Assembly (NCBI RefSeq): GCF_020171785.1 | Contig: NZ_JAIVAE010000003.1 | Coordinates: forward strand, 310,001 to 374,000 | From: Guptibacillus hwajinpoensis | GTDB taxonomy: Bacteria > Bacillota > Bacilli > Bacillales > Guptibacillaceae | Length of the DNA: 64,000 bases | Direction of reading: 5' to 3' | In this document: piece by piece, positions 55,571 through 64,000 of the stretch | How positions within the stretch are numbered: position 1 is the first letter of the stretch | Layout: each line of letters opens with the position of its first letter | Position numbers and translations under genes: made by a program | The notes under the pieces: model-generated | Told to the model about the DNA's origin: nothing | The model's database searches: none | Seen by the model: the letters and a program-made list of their open reading frames with translations, nothing else

Positions 55571-55904
55571 TATTTATCCCCCTAGTATGACAAAATCTAA
55601 CTTACACTGCCAATCATTATATCAAATCTTATCCCTTTTTACCTATAGCCGTTTTAACATTTTAAAAGGAGCTTTTTTAAATACGTTCGTCAGTTCTTTT
55701 TTGAGAAATATCACGTTTAATTGTCAACAGATCCGATAACGCTTCCAAACCCACAAATAAAAAGCTGAAGAAAGGGGCTTTTCTTCAGCTTTGACTATAT
55801 GGATTTCTTATAGAAGTATGCTTTTGCACATTGATGGTTCCTTATTAGTATATGGTCTTTCATCGAAGGCGGTATCGTTGATTAGCCTAAGTTTTATCAT
55901 TTTT
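55571..55904. other. 334-nt stretch between spoVIF and yphE
   Basis: It contains a strong terminator hairpin (55757-55792) for spoVIF/gpsA transcripts and then upstream sequence of yphE. No further gene with a ribosome binding site was seen. Confidence 0.55.
55757..55792 (-). terminator. Terminator downstream of spoVIF
   Basis: On the minus strand AAAGCTGAAGAAA and TTTCTTCAGCTTT form a 13-bp perfect stem with a 6-nt loop, followed by TTATTTG. It lies about 110 nt past the spoVIF stop. Confidence 0.88.
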
Positions 55905-56156
55905 TTATTTTTGACTAAAAAGTTTGGCAATCGCAGACAAATCGAACGGCATATTCTTGTTGACGATCGCTTTTACGATTCGATCTTCTTTTTCTTTTGA
56001 GACAGGTACATTCGCAACGCGTGCAACATTCGCTATTAATCTACGCACTGTTTTCTCATCAGTAAAATCTGCGCCCTGAACGGAATTTGCTAACTTAAAG
56101 ATGTCTTCTTTTTTGACATTCGTTTTCTTTTCTATGTTATCGAACAGATCGCTCAC
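55905..56156 (-). CDS. spoVIF: Stage VI sporulation protein F family
   Basis: An 83-aa small soluble protein: LFDNIEKKTNVKKEDIFKLANSVQGADFTDE, then RRLIANVARVANVPVSKEKEDRIVKAI. This matches the SpoVIF (YjcC) family, needed for late coat assembly in B. subtilis. Its location after gpsA is typical of other Bacillaceae. Start is GTG 56156 after AAGGAGGAAACAGC. The exact paralogue is not certain. Confidence 0.8.
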   Translation of the reverse strand: MSDLFDNIEKKTNVKKEDIFKLANSVQGADFTDEKTVRRLIANVARVANVPVSKEKEDRIVKAIVNKNMPFDLSAIAKLFSQK

Positions 56157-56225
56157 GCTGTTTCCTCCTTACCATTAAGGTTCAACATAGTGTATGCAAG
56201 GAGGAATACTTCGTGCTTCGCCTGC

Positions 56226-57281
56226 TTATAGTTCTTTAGGATTTAATTCAAAACGATCAGCAAGTAGTGAAGTAAGATCTTCTGTTTCATGGGTTCGAAG
56301 TCGTCCCATTAATTGATCTACGCCATCTTTCGGATCTTTGTTATTGAATAGCACCTCAAATAACACAGATGTAATTGGCATTTCTACGTTCTGTTTTTGC
56401 GCAAGGTAATATGCCGCTTTCGTCGTCCGGACACCTTCTACGACCATACCCATATTTTCGAGAACTTCATCAAGGTTTTTCCCTTTACCTAACAAATTAC
56501 CAGCTCGCCAGTTACGGCTATGTACACTTGTACACGTTACAACAAGATCTCCTATACCTGTTAAACCCATAAACGTAAGCGGGTTTGCCCCCATCGCTGC
56601 CCCAAGACGCGCAATTTCAGCTAAGCCTCTTGTAATCAGTGCAGCTTTGGCATTGTCGCCATATCCAAGTCCATCAGACAAACCAGCACCAAGCGCAATG
56701 ATATTTTTTAAAGCTCCTCCAAGTTCAACGCCAATTATGTCATGATTCGTATAAACTCGGAAATTCGAATTAATAAATAGATCCTGGACATATTCAGCTT
56801 GAGCCATGGACTTAGAAGAAGATGTGACAGTTGTTGGGTGACGAAGGCTTACTTCTTCCGCATGACTAGGTCCTGATAAAACAACAACTGATTTCCTTAG
56901 ATTTTCCGGAATCTCTTCTTCAATCACTTCAGAAATTCGCTTGGACGTCTCAGGTTCAATTCCTTTACTTGCGTGAATGAACGTTACGGGTGTTGATAAG
57001 TATGTCTTAATTTCAGGAAGAACTTCTCGAAGCGCTTTCGTTGGTGTAACAAGCAAGATGGCTTCAGCATCTTTTACACTTTCTTCAAGTGAACTAGTGG
57101 CTTTAATCCCTTCAGGTAGACTAATGCCAGGAAGATATTTATTATTTGTATGCTTCTCATTTACTTCCTCTGCAAGATCTGTTCTCCTTGCCCATAATGA
57201 TACCTCATGTTGATTATCTGCTAGTACAATTGCAAGAGCTGTTCCCCAGCTTCCTGCACCTACCACTGAAATTTTTGCCAT
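56226..57281 (-). CDS. gpsA: Glycerol-3-phosphate dehydrogenase [NAD(P)+]
   Basis: Makes sn-glycerol-3-phosphate for phospholipids. The 351-aa protein has [18 protein letters not shown] (NAD site), [43 protein letters not shown] with the catalytic Lys, and [19 protein letters not shown] follows GGAGGAAGTTCA. It follows plsY at 12 nt; both act in phosphatidate synthesis. Confidence 0.97.
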   Translation of the reverse strand: MAKISVVGAGSWGTALAIVLADNQHEVSLWARRTDLAEEVNEKHTNNKYLPGISLPEGIKATSSLEESVKDAEAILLVTPTKALREVLPEIKTYLSTPVTFIHASKGIEPETSKRISEVIEEEIPENLRKSVVVLSGPSHAEEVSLRHPTTVTSSSKSMAQAEYVQDLFINSNFRVYTNHDIIGVELGGALKNIIALGAGLSDGLGYGDNAKAALITRGLAEIARLGAAMGANPLTFMGLTGIGDLVVTCTSVHSRNWRAGNLLGKGKNLDEVLENMGMVVEGVRTTKAAYYLAQKQNVEMPITSVLFEVLFNNKDPKDGVDQLMGRLRTHETEDLTSLLADRFELNPKEL

Positions 57282-57293
57282 TGAACTTCCTCC

Positions 57294-57893
57294 TTACTGC
57301 TCGACCTTTTGACCGAGCTTGCTTTCAGTACCAGTGAACAACCGTTTCACATTTGTACGATGTCGCCAAACTGAAAGAATCGCCAGAATCGTCCCTAACA
57401 AAATATAAGATGCTGGGTTTCCTCCAAGCAAGAATATAAATGCAGGCGTTAGCACAACAAAAATTAAGGAACCAAGTGAAACAAATCTCGTAATCACAAT
57501 CGCAAAGATAGCAATAATCCCAGCATAAAGTGCTGGTAAGAACGCAATTGTAGCAAATACTCCAATCGTTGTTGCCACACCTTTTCCGCCTCGAAACCCA
57601 AAAAATACCGGCCAGTTATGACCTAAAATCGCACATATTCCTGCAAGGAAAGGAACGATTGGTTCACTAGAGAACCAATACCCTAACCATACAGCAAGTA
57701 TGCCTTTAATCACATCGAGAGCCAGGACAGTAATAGCAGGACCTGTCCCGAGTACTCGAAGTGTATTTGTCGCTCCTGCATTGCCGCTCCCGTGATCTCT
57801 TATATCGATCTTCTTCACGAATTTTGCAATTAAATAACTGAAGCTAATTGAACCGAGCAAGTACGCAGCAATGCAAATTAGGATCGCGATCAT
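57294..57893 (-). CDS. plsY: Acyl-phosphate:glycerol-3-phosphate acyltransferase PlsY
   Basis: Makes lysophosphatidate from acyl-phosphate and the GpsA product. This 199-aa membrane protein has about five helices and the conserved loops GSGNAGATNTLRVLG, GHNWPVFFGFRGGKGVATTIG and a later SVWRHRTNVKRLF. In B. subtilis plsY (yneS) is elsewhere; placing it directly before gpsA joins two consecutive steps. ATG has a GGGG-rich site. Confidence 0.95.
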   Translation of the reverse strand: MIAILICIAAYLLGSISFSYLIAKFVKKIDIRDHGSGNAGATNTLRVLGTGPAITVLALDVIKGILAVWLGYWFSSEPIVPFLAGICAILGHNWPVFFGFRGGKGVATTIGVFATIAFLPALYAGIIAIFAIVITRFVSLGSLIFVVLTPAFIFLLGGNPASYILLGTILAILSVWRHRTNVKRLFTGTESKLGQKVEQ

Positions 57894-57943
57894 CTCATTT
57901 CCCCCTTTTAATTAGCAAGGTCCCCCGAACGAAACAAGGTTAA

Positions 57944-59257
57944 TTATTCGCTTTTTCTTCGAGCAAGAATACGTAATGGCGTTCCCTTAAAGCCAAACGT
58001 CTCACGTATACGGTTCTCTAAGAAGCGTTTGTAAGAGAAGTGAAGCAATTCTGGGTCATTAACAAATAAAACGATAGTAGGCGGCTTTACAGCCACTTGC
58101 GTCGCATAGTTAATTTTCAGTCGTTTCCCATTATCTGTCGGTGTAGGGTTCATCGCAACTGAATCCATAATTAATTCATTCAATACATTTGTTTTCACAC
58201 GTAATGCATGATTCTCAGCTACTGTGTTCACAACAGGTAGTAGCGTGTGAAGACGCTGTTTCGTTTTCGCAGATAAGAACACAATCGGTGCATAGCTAAG
58301 GAACAAGAAATGATCGCGAATTTTTTGCTCGAATTCACGCATTGTCTTATCATCTTTTTCAACAGCATCCCATTTGTTGACAACGATCACTACGGCTTTA
58401 CCAGCTTCATGAGCATAACCCGCTACTTTCTTATCCTGCTCGATGATCCCTTCTTCACCATCAATAACGACTAAAACAACGTCTGAACGTTCAATCCCGC
58501 GCATGGCTCGAAGAACGCTGTACTTCTCAGTCGTCTCATAAATCTTTCCTCGTTTTCTCATTCCTGCCGTATCAATAATGACATAATCTTGACCATCACG
58601 CGTAAACATCGAATCAATGGCGTCACGTGTCGTTCCAGCTATATCACTTACGATCACACGTTCTTCCCCAAGGATTGTATTAACAAGCGATGATTTCCCT
58701 ACGTTTGGACGGCCGATTAATGAAAACTTAATCGTTCCTTCATCATATTCTTCCTCATGTTCTTCAGGGAAGGATTTAAACACTTCATCTAGAAGATCAC
58801 CTAGTCCCAGACCATGAGAACCTGAAATACCGAATGGAGTACCAAATCCTAGAGCATAGAAATCATAAATAAGCGTTTGCTGTTCCGGGTTATCTACTTT
58901 ATTTACAGCTAATACAACTGGTTTATTGGAACGATAAAGAATTTTTGCAACTTCTTCATCGGCATTTGAGATCCCATCTCGGCCATTCACCATAAATATA
59001 ATAACGTCAGCTTCGTCAATGGCTATTTCTGCCTGGTAACGAATTTGCGAAAGAAACGGCTCGTCACCGATCTCAATACCACCTGTATCGATAATATTAA
59101 ATTCACGATTTAACCATTCTCCTGTACTATAGATACGATCTCTTGTTACTCCTGGAGTATCTTCTACAATCGATACTCTTTCTCCTACTATACGATTAAA
59201 AATGGTCGATTTCCCAACATTTGGTCGACCCACTATTGCGACAACTGGTTTTGTCAT
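57944..59257 (-). CDS. der: GTPase Der (EngA), ribosome assembly
   Basis: Essential tandem GTPase for 50S maturation. The 437-aa protein has two G domains ([12 protein letters not shown] with DTPG, and [12 protein letters not shown] with DTAG, plus NKxD motifs NKVD and NKWD) and a C-terminal KH-like domain. ATG 59257 gives [17 protein letters not shown]; a GTG three codons before has no spacing from its site. It follows the YIEGIA module after a weak terminator. Confidence 0.97.
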   Translation of the reverse strand: MTKPVVAIVGRPNVGKSTIFNRIVGERVSIVEDTPGVTRDRIYSTGEWLNREFNIIDTGGIEIGDEPFLSQIRYQAEIAIDEADVIIFMVNGRDGISNADEEVAKILYRSNKPVVLAVNKVDNPEQQTLIYDFYALGFGTPFGISGSHGLGLGDLLDEVFKSFPEEHEEEYDEGTIKFSLIGRPNVGKSSLVNTILGEERVIVSDIAGTTRDAIDSMFTRDGQDYVIIDTAGMRKRGKIYETTEKYSVLRAMRGIERSDVVLVVIDGEEGIIEQDKKVAGYAHEAGKAVVIVVNKWDAVEKDDKTMREFEQKIRDHFLFLSYAPIVFLSAKTKQRLHTLLPVVNTVAENHALRVKTNVLNELIMDSVAMNPTPTDNGKRLKINYATQVAVKPPTIVLFVNDPELLHFSYKRFLENRIRETFGFKGTPLRILARRKSE

Positions 59258-59334
59258 TTTATGCACGCCCTTTCTAAAAGACTATCTAAGCTTGAAACCA
59301 GAAAGTCGTGGACAAACTTTCCAGGAGTTCATGA

Positions 59335-59359
59335 TAAAAACCCTCCTCTATAAGAAGGG
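59335..59359 (-). terminator. Weak terminator upstream of der
   Basis: On the minus strand CCCTTCT and AGAGGAGGG pair imperfectly around a short loop, followed by TTTTTATC. Confidence 0.5.
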
Positions 59360-59453
59360 CGTAGTCTTCGATAGCTTTTATATCTTATCAAAAAAGCAAC
59401 CATTGAACAACAGACGATCAAATGAATCTTCTTTCAATCACTCCTAAACTTTA

Positions 59454-59639
59454 CTAATGCTTTACAATTATATACACACCATTACTTAACTTGTGCGCAA
59501 TCCCATCTAGGATGGCTTCAAGATCAGCTGCTACTCCGTCCATTTCTTCTTCCGAGTCACAAACAAAAATATTAGCTCCAACAGGGGCTTTTGCTACTGA
59601 TCGCGTAACAGTTGCCAGTATTGCTTTTTCTATTTTCAA
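59454..59639 (-). CDS. Capping complex subunit for YIEGIA
   Basis: A 61-aa soluble protein, beginning MKIEKAILATVTRSVAKAPVGANIFVC and ending KLSNGVYIIVKH. It matches the small protein family named as the capping complex subunit for YIEGIA. Start is TTG 59639, overlapping the stop of the YIEGIA gene as TTGA. Such tight coupling fits a one-to-one complex. The molecular role is unknown. Confidence 0.78.
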   Translation of the reverse strand: MKIEKAILATVTRSVAKAPVGANIFVCDSEEEMDGVAADLEAILDGIAHKLSNGVYIIVKH

Positions 59640-60526
59640 GACTCGTCACTCCCCTTTTCCTTCGTTTCCGTTGGCATACGTATGGCGTTTTCGAGCGTCG
59701 GGACTTGTGAAATGACTTTCATAGCAAGATCAACATTTTTATTTTGAGGTAAAATAAAAACGCCAATACGTCCATCATCAAGATCGCGTTTAATTAATGG
59801 CACAAGGGCTGGAGTACCAGAATCACGATAGACACCGAGTGAAATGGCAAGGTCATGTAGAATCGCTTGTCTTTGACCAAGATTACCAATTGTCATACGC
59901 GCATCAAAATTTTTCGGTGAAATTGTAAAACCAAGCCCATGTTGTAAAATCTCTTGCTGCCTTGCTGGAATCCCAATATTCATAATATAAATGTTATCAA
60001 CATAAAGGCCAGCCCCATCAAATGTCACTTCTTTTTGTTCAATGATCGCAATCTTTCCTAACTTGCTTCCAGTCATGTACTTTCTCGCTACTAAAAACGC
60101 AAGCAATGCTGCGACTAATCCCGCCCATAAGTTTATAGCTAAATAGGCAAATGATGTGACAAATGAAATAAAGATAACTAAGTAGTTTCTACCTTCAAAC
60201 GTAACAGCTATTCCCTCGATGTACGAAGCCCCTCTCGGAACGAGTTCGAGCGAATCCATTTCAGTTAGGGTTTTTCTTTCCATATTGCGCACTTCTCTAA
60301 ATTGTGAAGCTGCAAGCGTTAAAAAGGTAACGGCCGTAAATTCTTGTTCCATAATGGAAGGCACAACGAGTGAACCTAGTGATGCGGCAATAAATCCAAG
60401 GGCAAGGTGGATGATCATCCCATGTGGGTATGTAGGGTATTGGCGGTAATCAGTCCTGAACATATAAATTCTCGCAAGTGTACCTGCGATCACCCCAAAC
60501 AATATTGAAATTGTGTACTCATTCAT
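59636..60526 (-). CDS. YIEGIA family membrane protein
   Basis: A 296-aa protein with N-terminal membrane helices (ISILFGVIAGTLARIYMF, IHLALGFIAASLGSLVV, LAINLWAGLVAALLAFLVA), the namesake motif S-YIEGIAVTF (about 101-110), and a soluble C-terminal half. The family is found in spore formers; I recall B. subtilis YphB (SeaA, spore envelope assembly) as a member but am not sure. ATG 60526 overlaps the yphA stop (ATGA). Confidence 0.8.
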   Translation of the reverse strand: MNEYTISILFGVIAGTLARIYMFRTDYRQYPTYPHGMIIHLALGFIAASLGSLVVPSIMEQEFTAVTFLTLAASQFREVRNMERKTLTEMDSLELVPRGASYIEGIAVTFEGRNYLVIFISFVTSFAYLAINLWAGLVAALLAFLVARKYMTGSKLGKIAIIEQKEVTFDGAGLYVDNIYIMNIGIPARQQEILQHGLGFTISPKNFDARMTIGNLGQRQAILHDLAISLGVYRDSGTPALVPLIKRDLDDGRIGVFILPQNKNVDLAMKVISQVPTLENAIRMPTETKEKGSDES

Positions 60527-61125
60527 GAATATCCCCGTCTTTCTTGATGTTTTTTCAAGAGTTTTTCAAGATGAAGCGTTACTTTTACAAATCCTGACCA
60601 AGCAGCTGTGCTCATTACTGAAATAGCCAGTATATCCAATGAGGCTAACTCTCCAATAACTCGTTCAAACCCCATCCCATTAAATATCATTCCTAAAATC
60701 ATTTCGCCGTGGACGATACTGAGAATTAGAAAAGAGCAGCGTTCGAACGTACCGTTAATCGTTAAGTGAATGATGACAAGAAGAATTGCTGAAATCGACC
60801 ATCTTGTATACAAAAAAGTAAATACCGGATCATAAATTGCAAACAGCTGAATCGATGTAAATGCTGCTGTTAACATGATCAAAATAATCATTGCGTAAAC
60901 CGTGTTAACACGATATTTCATTAAAAGAAAATACCCAACTCCCAGTAAAAGCAGCCATAAAGCTGATACCGTAACATTGAAAGTTTCTACCGTTGTATGA
61001 ATTAAGCAAATCGCTAGCAAAAAAACAAATGTTAACAGCGTGCGATTGAAAGAAGCTTTTTGAAAAAAAACGGCAATAACCAGTCCCATCCACGCGAACC
61101 AAACGAATATAATCCCATCCACCAT
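60523..61125 (-). CDS. yphA: YphA-like membrane protein
   Basis: A 200-aa integral membrane protein with about five or six helices from residue 4 to 180, ending in a basic tail (LEKLLKKHQERRGYS). It resembles B. subtilis YphA in size and position, next to ypzI and the YIEGIA gene. The function is unknown. ATG is close to GGAGGAG. It is the first gene of a three-gene coupled set. Confidence 0.75.
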   Translation of the reverse strand: MVDGIIFVWFAWMGLVIAVFFQKASFNRTLLTFVFLLAICLIHTTVETFNVTVSALWLLLLGVGYFLLMKYRVNTVYAMIILIMLTAAFTSIQLFAIYDPVFTFLYTRWSISAILLVIIHLTINGTFERCSFLILSIVHGEMILGMIFNGMGFERVIGELASLDILAISVMSTAAWSGFVKVTLHLEKLLKKHQERRGYS

Positions 61126-61184
61126 TTCTCCTCCTCTCAGTATGATCAGTATGGGATGTTTTCATAATAGATAGACTTAAAAAT

Positions 61185-61214
61185 GCATAACTTCTAAACC
61201 TTTTTTTCATTATA
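61185..61214 (+). promoter_or_regulatory. Sigma-G-like promoter of ypzI
   Basis: GCATA (61185-61189), an exact 18-nt spacer and CATTATA (61208-61214) fit GYATR-N18-CATnnTA. The same arrangement (GCATA, 18 nt, CATCATA) precedes the SASP gene at 551-580. A strong AAAGGAGGG site follows 17 nt later. Confidence 0.5.
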
Positions 61215-61245
61215 AGAAGAGGTTCGTTTGAAAGGAGGGTGAAAA

Positions 61246-61386
61246 ATGGGGAAAGATCGGCAGGAAAAAAAGTTAAAAAACTCAAAACGAGTTGAGTCAG
61301 ATCGTGATCAATCTCTTGAACATCAAGGAGCAGCCATGTTAGAAGGAGCTTCTGATGCTAGAAAGCGAAATGGTCAGAAGGGATAA
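61246..61386 (+). CDS. ypzI: YpzI family small protein, 46 aa
   Basis: ATG after AAAGGAGGGTGAAAA opens a 46-aa frame: MGKDRQEKKLKNSKRVESDRDQ and onward, ending RKRNGQKG. Charged residues make up about half of it. Size, start and position between yphA and the rpsA homologue match B. subtilis YpzI (from memory). The sigma-G-like promoter suggests a forespore product. A strong terminator follows. Confidence 0.8.
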   Translation: MGKDRQEKKLKNSKRVESDRDQSLEHQGAAMLEGASDARKRNGQKG

Positions 61387-61404
61387 AGCTTCACATTTTG
61401 CACA

Positions 61405-61441
61405 TAAAAAGCTCTCTGCATCTTAATGCAGAGAGCTTTTT
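61405..61441. terminator. Bidirectional terminator between ypzI and rpsA homologue
   Basis: AAAAAGCTCTCTGCAT and ATGCAGAGAGCTTTTT form a 16-bp perfect stem with a CTTA loop, serving convergent genes. Confidence 0.93.
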
Positions 61442-61449
61442 GAATTTCA

Positions 61450-62595
61450 TTATTTGTATTTCTTTAGCTGATCACCGATCATATCTCCAAGAGAAAATGG
61501 AGCGTTTCCATCGCTCTCTTTTTGATATTCTTCAACTTCGCTTGATACTTGTTCTGTCTCTAGAACTTTAATACTTAGTGAAATTCGCTTTTCCTCGAGA
61601 TTGACATCGAGCACTTTCACTCGTACTGTTTCGCCCTCTGAAAGGACTTCCTGAGGTGTACCAATATGTTTGTTCGAGATTTCTGAAATGTGTACAAGAC
61701 CTTCAACGCCAGGCGCTACTTCAACAAATGCGCCAAAGCTAACTAAACGTTTTACAGTACCTTCAATTTCATCTCCAGTACTAAGCTTGCCCTTCACTTC
61801 TTCCCACGGTCCTGGGAGTGTTTCTTTTATGGATAGTGAAATTCTTTCGTTGTCACGATCAACAGAGAGAATTTTAACATTCACTTGCTGACCTTCTGTT
61901 ACAACTTCAGACGGTGTTTCCACACGATGGTGAGCCATCTGAGAGATGTGAACGAGCCCATCAACTCCACCGATATCGACAAATGCGCCAAAATCAGTTA
62001 ACCGTTGAACCGTTCCCTCGACAACTTGTCCTGCTTGAAGAGATGCAAGCGTTTCTTGTTTTTTATAATCCGCTTCTTGTTCAAGAACAGCGCGATGTGA
62101 TAAAATCACCTTCGCTTTCTCTGGATCAAACTCAACAATTTTCACACTCAGGCTTTTACCTTTGTAGTCTGAGAAATCTTCAACGTAGTGTCTTTCTACA
62201 AGGGAAGCTGGAATAAATCCGCGAACACCAAGATCAACTACAAGACCACCCTTAACCACGTCTGCAATTTCAACATCGAATGCCACAGAATTTTCATACT
62301 TGTCTTGCAGGGCATCCCATGCTTGATCAGCTTCGACTGCTTTCTTAGAAAGCACTAGTTCATCTTCAGAAACTTTGATTACTTTAACTTCTATTTCATC
62401 ACCTTCTGAGAGCACGTCGCTAACCTTTTCGACGTGAAGGCTTGACAGTTCGCTGATTGGCAGCACTCCATCAACTTTAAAACCAACATCAACTGATGCG
62501 TGTTTTTCTTCGACTTTGGAGATTTTCCCAGTCACCACATCTCCAATTTCGAATGATTTGAACTCAGTCATTTCCTGATTCATCTCTTCACCCAT
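61450..62595 (-). CDS. rpsA: 30S ribosomal protein S1 homologue (YpfD)
   Basis: A 381-aa protein with four S1 RNA-binding repeats (about 15-85, 100-170, 185-260, 272-345), for example VVEGTVQRLTDFGAFVDIGGVDGLVHISQM. Bacillus S1 homologues lack two of the six E. coli repeats; YpfD is not essential in B. subtilis. ATG 62595 has AAGGAGGAG at 7 nt. It is downstream of plsC and ends at a shared terminator. Confidence 0.94.
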   Translation of the reverse strand: MGEEMNQEMTEFKSFEIGDVVTGKISKVEEKHASVDVGFKVDGVLPISELSSLHVEKVSDVLSEGDEIEVKVIKVSEDELVLSKKAVEADQAWDALQDKYENSVAFDVEIADVVKGGLVVDLGVRGFIPASLVERHYVEDFSDYKGKSLSVKIVEFDPEKAKVILSHRAVLEQEADYKKQETLASLQAGQVVEGTVQRLTDFGAFVDIGGVDGLVHISQMAHHRVETPSEVVTEGQQVNVKILSVDRDNERISLSIKETLPGPWEEVKGKLSTGDEIEGTVKRLVSFGAFVEVAPGVEGLVHISEISNKHIGTPQEVLSEGETVRVKVLDVNLEEKRISLSIKVLETEQVSSEVEEYQKESDGNAPFSLGDMIGDQLKKYK

Positions 62596-62730
62596 TGACA
62601 AACTCCTCCTTCAATCCAAAAGAAATAAAACTTTTCGATATGATTTATAAAAGTCTTCCACTATTAGCGAAAGAAATTTATTGAAAAGTTAAGCACCCTT
62701 TCCTCTAACTTTCACTAAAAATGACGGATT

Positions 62731-62747
62731 TGTCAAGTATCCTGACA
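62731..62747. promoter_or_regulatory. Dyad with perfect -35 sequence upstream of rpsA
   Basis: TGTCA-N7-TGACA is an inverted repeat. Its minus-strand 3' arm belongs to TTGACA, a perfect -35, but no good -10 follows at 16-18 nt. It could be an activator-dependent promoter or an operator. Low confidence. Confidence 0.25.
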
Positions 62748-62777
62748 CATTTGTTTAAATTTTTTAACAATATTGAA

Positions 62778-63362
62778 TTATTTATGATGGATTTCGATCA
62801 AATCTTGTATTTCTTTCATGATTGCCTGCGTCGCTTTTTTTGCTGCACCCTGTTCTTCACGTAAGGAAGAAAGGTCGACAGGTTTTCCATATACGATTTT
62901 CAAGCGACCAAATGGTTTATAAGAGCCCTTTATCGCGCAAGGGACAACTCTTACCTCAGGACGAAGTGCAAAAAAACCTGCTCCAGATAGACCCTCACCT
63001 AGCTTTCCATCTTTGCTTCTTGTTCCTTCAGGAAATAAACCAACAACGCCGCCATCTTTTAGAAATTTCATTCCACTTCTAAGGGCTTGTTTATCACTCA
63101 TACCTCTTTTCACAGGAAATGCGCCAACCTTTTCAATCAACTTCCCAAGAATTGGAATAGAAAACAATTCTGATTTGGCCATGAAATGCACATCTCTCGG
63201 GAACATCGCACCTACTAATGGTGGATCCAGGTTGTTTATATGATTTGAACAAAGGAGAATTCCCTTATCTTTTGGAACGTTTTCTCTTCCTACAACTGTA
63301 ACTCGATTGAATAGCTTAAAATAAACGCGAAATAAGCCCTTCCCGACACCGTATAAACTCAC
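62778..63362 (-). CDS. plsC: 1-acyl-sn-glycerol-3-phosphate acyltransferase
   Basis: Forms phosphatidate from lysophosphatidate at the membrane. The 194-aa protein has the catalytic SNHINNLDPP (HX4D, about 40-49), GAFPVKRG, LFPEGTRSKDG and a later VVPCAIKGSY. Start is GTG 63362 with AAAGGGC upstream. It is 4 nt after cmk, the usual cmk-plsC-rpsA order. Confidence 0.94.
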   Translation of the reverse strand: MSLYGVGKGLFRVYFKLFNRVTVVGRENVPKDKGILLCSNHINNLDPPLVGAMFPRDVHFMAKSELFSIPILGKLIEKVGAFPVKRGMSDKQALRSGMKFLKDGGVVGLFPEGTRSKDGKLGEGLSGAGFFALRPEVRVVPCAIKGSYKPFGRLKIVYGKPVDLSSLREEQGAAKKATQAIMKEIQDLIEIHHK

Positions 63363-63366
63363 GTCA

Positions 63367-64000
63367 TCATGCCCTTTCTTTCGCTAAATGTAAAATATGA
63401 TCCACAACATCTGAGATCGACATAGTGGTCGTATCAATTTCAATTGCATCGCTTGCTTTAACGAGAGGGGCTACTTCTCGCTCAGTATCACGCTTATCTC
63501 TTAATGCAATTTCATCTTTTATCTGATCATAATCTGCTTCGATTCCATTTTCAATTAACTCTTTGTAGCGACGTGAAGCTCTTTCTTCTACTGAAGCAAT
63601 TAAGAATACTTTAAGTTCAGACTTCGGAAGAACGTGTGTACCGATATCACGACCATCCATCACAACGCCACCTCGGTCTGCGAGTAGTTTTTGTCGTTTA
63701 ACCATTTCTTCTCGTACTTCACTTTGTCTTGCAACGAATGAAACATTGTTGGTTACGTGTGAAGATCGAATATCCGTGGTAACATCAGTATGGTCAACCA
63801 ATACAAGCTGCTCACTTTCGCCAACTTGAAGATCAATGACAGTAGTATCTAATAAATCTTTAAGCGCAGGGCCGTCTTCTAAATCAACTTCATTTTCAAT
63901 AGCTTTAAAGGTTAAAGCACGGTACATTGCACCTGTATCAATATAAAGAAATGTTAAATGATCGGCTACTTTTCTTGCTACAGTACTTTTACCAGCTCCA
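63367..64000 (-). CDS. cmk: Cytidylate kinase, partial (5' end outside window)
   Basis: The open frame runs to the window edge and encodes about 211 residues. It opens with GAGKSTVARKVADHLT, the end of the P-loop, then YIDTGAMYRALTF, VDHTDVTTDIRS, GGVVMDGRDIGTHVLP and RASRRYKELIENG. Only a few N-terminal residues are missing. It phosphorylates CMP and dCMP. An internal ATG at 63927 would lose the P-loop and is not the start. Confidence 0.96.
   Translation of the reverse strand, partial: GAGKSTVARKVADHLTFLYIDTGAMYRALTFKAIENEVDLEDGPALKDLLDTTVIDLQVGESEQLVLVDHTDVTTDIRSSHVTNNVSFVARQSEVREEMVKRQKLLADRGGVVMDGRDIGTHVLPKSELKVFLIASVEERASRRYKELIENGIEADYDQIKDEIALRDKRDTEREVAPLVKASDAIEIDTTTMSISDVVDHILHLAKERA

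Noticed and set aside
1-64000. Mobile elements, CRISPR, prophage, tRNA or rRNA genes
   Set aside because: Both strands were read for transposase or integrase motifs, terminal repeats, regular short repeats and rRNA/tRNA signatures. None were found.

Overview
The window looks like the chromosome of an endospore-forming Firmicute of the Bacillaceae. It is moderately AT-rich, with strong AGGAGG-type ribosome binding sites. Gene order follows the Bacillus subtilis recU-ponA / dinG-pan-birA-cca-bsh / qcr / aro-trp / hep-men / hbs-spoIVA-der-rpsA-cmk backbone, and several genes are sporulation-specific (alpha/beta SASP, sspM, racA, spoIVA, spoVIF, ypjB, YIEGIA, ypzI). Almost all genes lie on the minus strand. 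I saw no rRNA, tRNA, CRISPR array, prophage or insertion sequence, so this is core chromosome with a few accessory insertions.

Layout. 1-4.1 kb: edge fragment, a 54-aa ORF with a CodY-like box, an alpha/beta SASP, two unrecognised genes, yppE, racA, sspM, yppC. 4.1-7.5 kb: recU-ponA on the plus strand. 7.6-13.7 kb: nth-dnaD, asnS, aspB, tseB, ypmA, and a secreted protein with a degenerate metallo-beta-lactamase fold. 13.7-19.1 kb: dinG, then panBCD behind a structured leader resembling the pan RNA motif. 19.1-24.7 kb: overlapping ypjD-dapB-mgsA-bshB1-bshA-cca-birA operon (lysine/cell wall, bacillithiol, tRNA CCA end, biotin). 24.8-28.0 kb: ypjC (+), yugP, ypjB, ypjA. 28.0-33.5 kb: menaquinol:cytochrome c reductase qcrABC, ypiF, a GNAT gene, reoY and the TPR protein ypiA. 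33.5-46.3 kb: aromatic amino acid supraoperon aroC-aroB-aroH / trpEDCFBA-hisC-tyrA-aroA. 46.5-52.6 kb: an amidase (+), ndk, hepT-menG-hepS, mtrB, folE, hbs. 52.9-64 kb: spoIVA, yphF, yphE, spoVIF, gpsA, plsY, der, the YIEGIA module, ypzI, rpsA homologue, plsC and a partial cmk.

How parts work together. Both halves of the TRAP circuit are present. mtrB encodes the tryptophan-sensing RNA-binding protein. The trp leader carries about 13 GAG/UAG triplets, eight of them at exact 5-nt spacing, followed by an intrinsic terminator and a hairpin that can hide the trpE ribosome binding site. HepS/HepT make the heptaprenyl chain and MenG methylates menaquinone, the electron donor for the Qcr complex encoded in the same window.

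The most interesting less-explained items are: (i) a candidate ~90-nt minus-strand small RNA at 33.78-33.91 kb with its own promoter, a perfect cre (CcpA) match and a strong terminator; (ii) a hairpin array ending in a plus-strand terminator at 12.62-12.76 kb; (iii) the secreted metallo-beta-lactamase-like pseudoenzyme; (iv) sigma-G-like promoters shared by ssp and ypzI. All assignments come from reading the sequence and from memory of the families; no searches or structure predictions were run.
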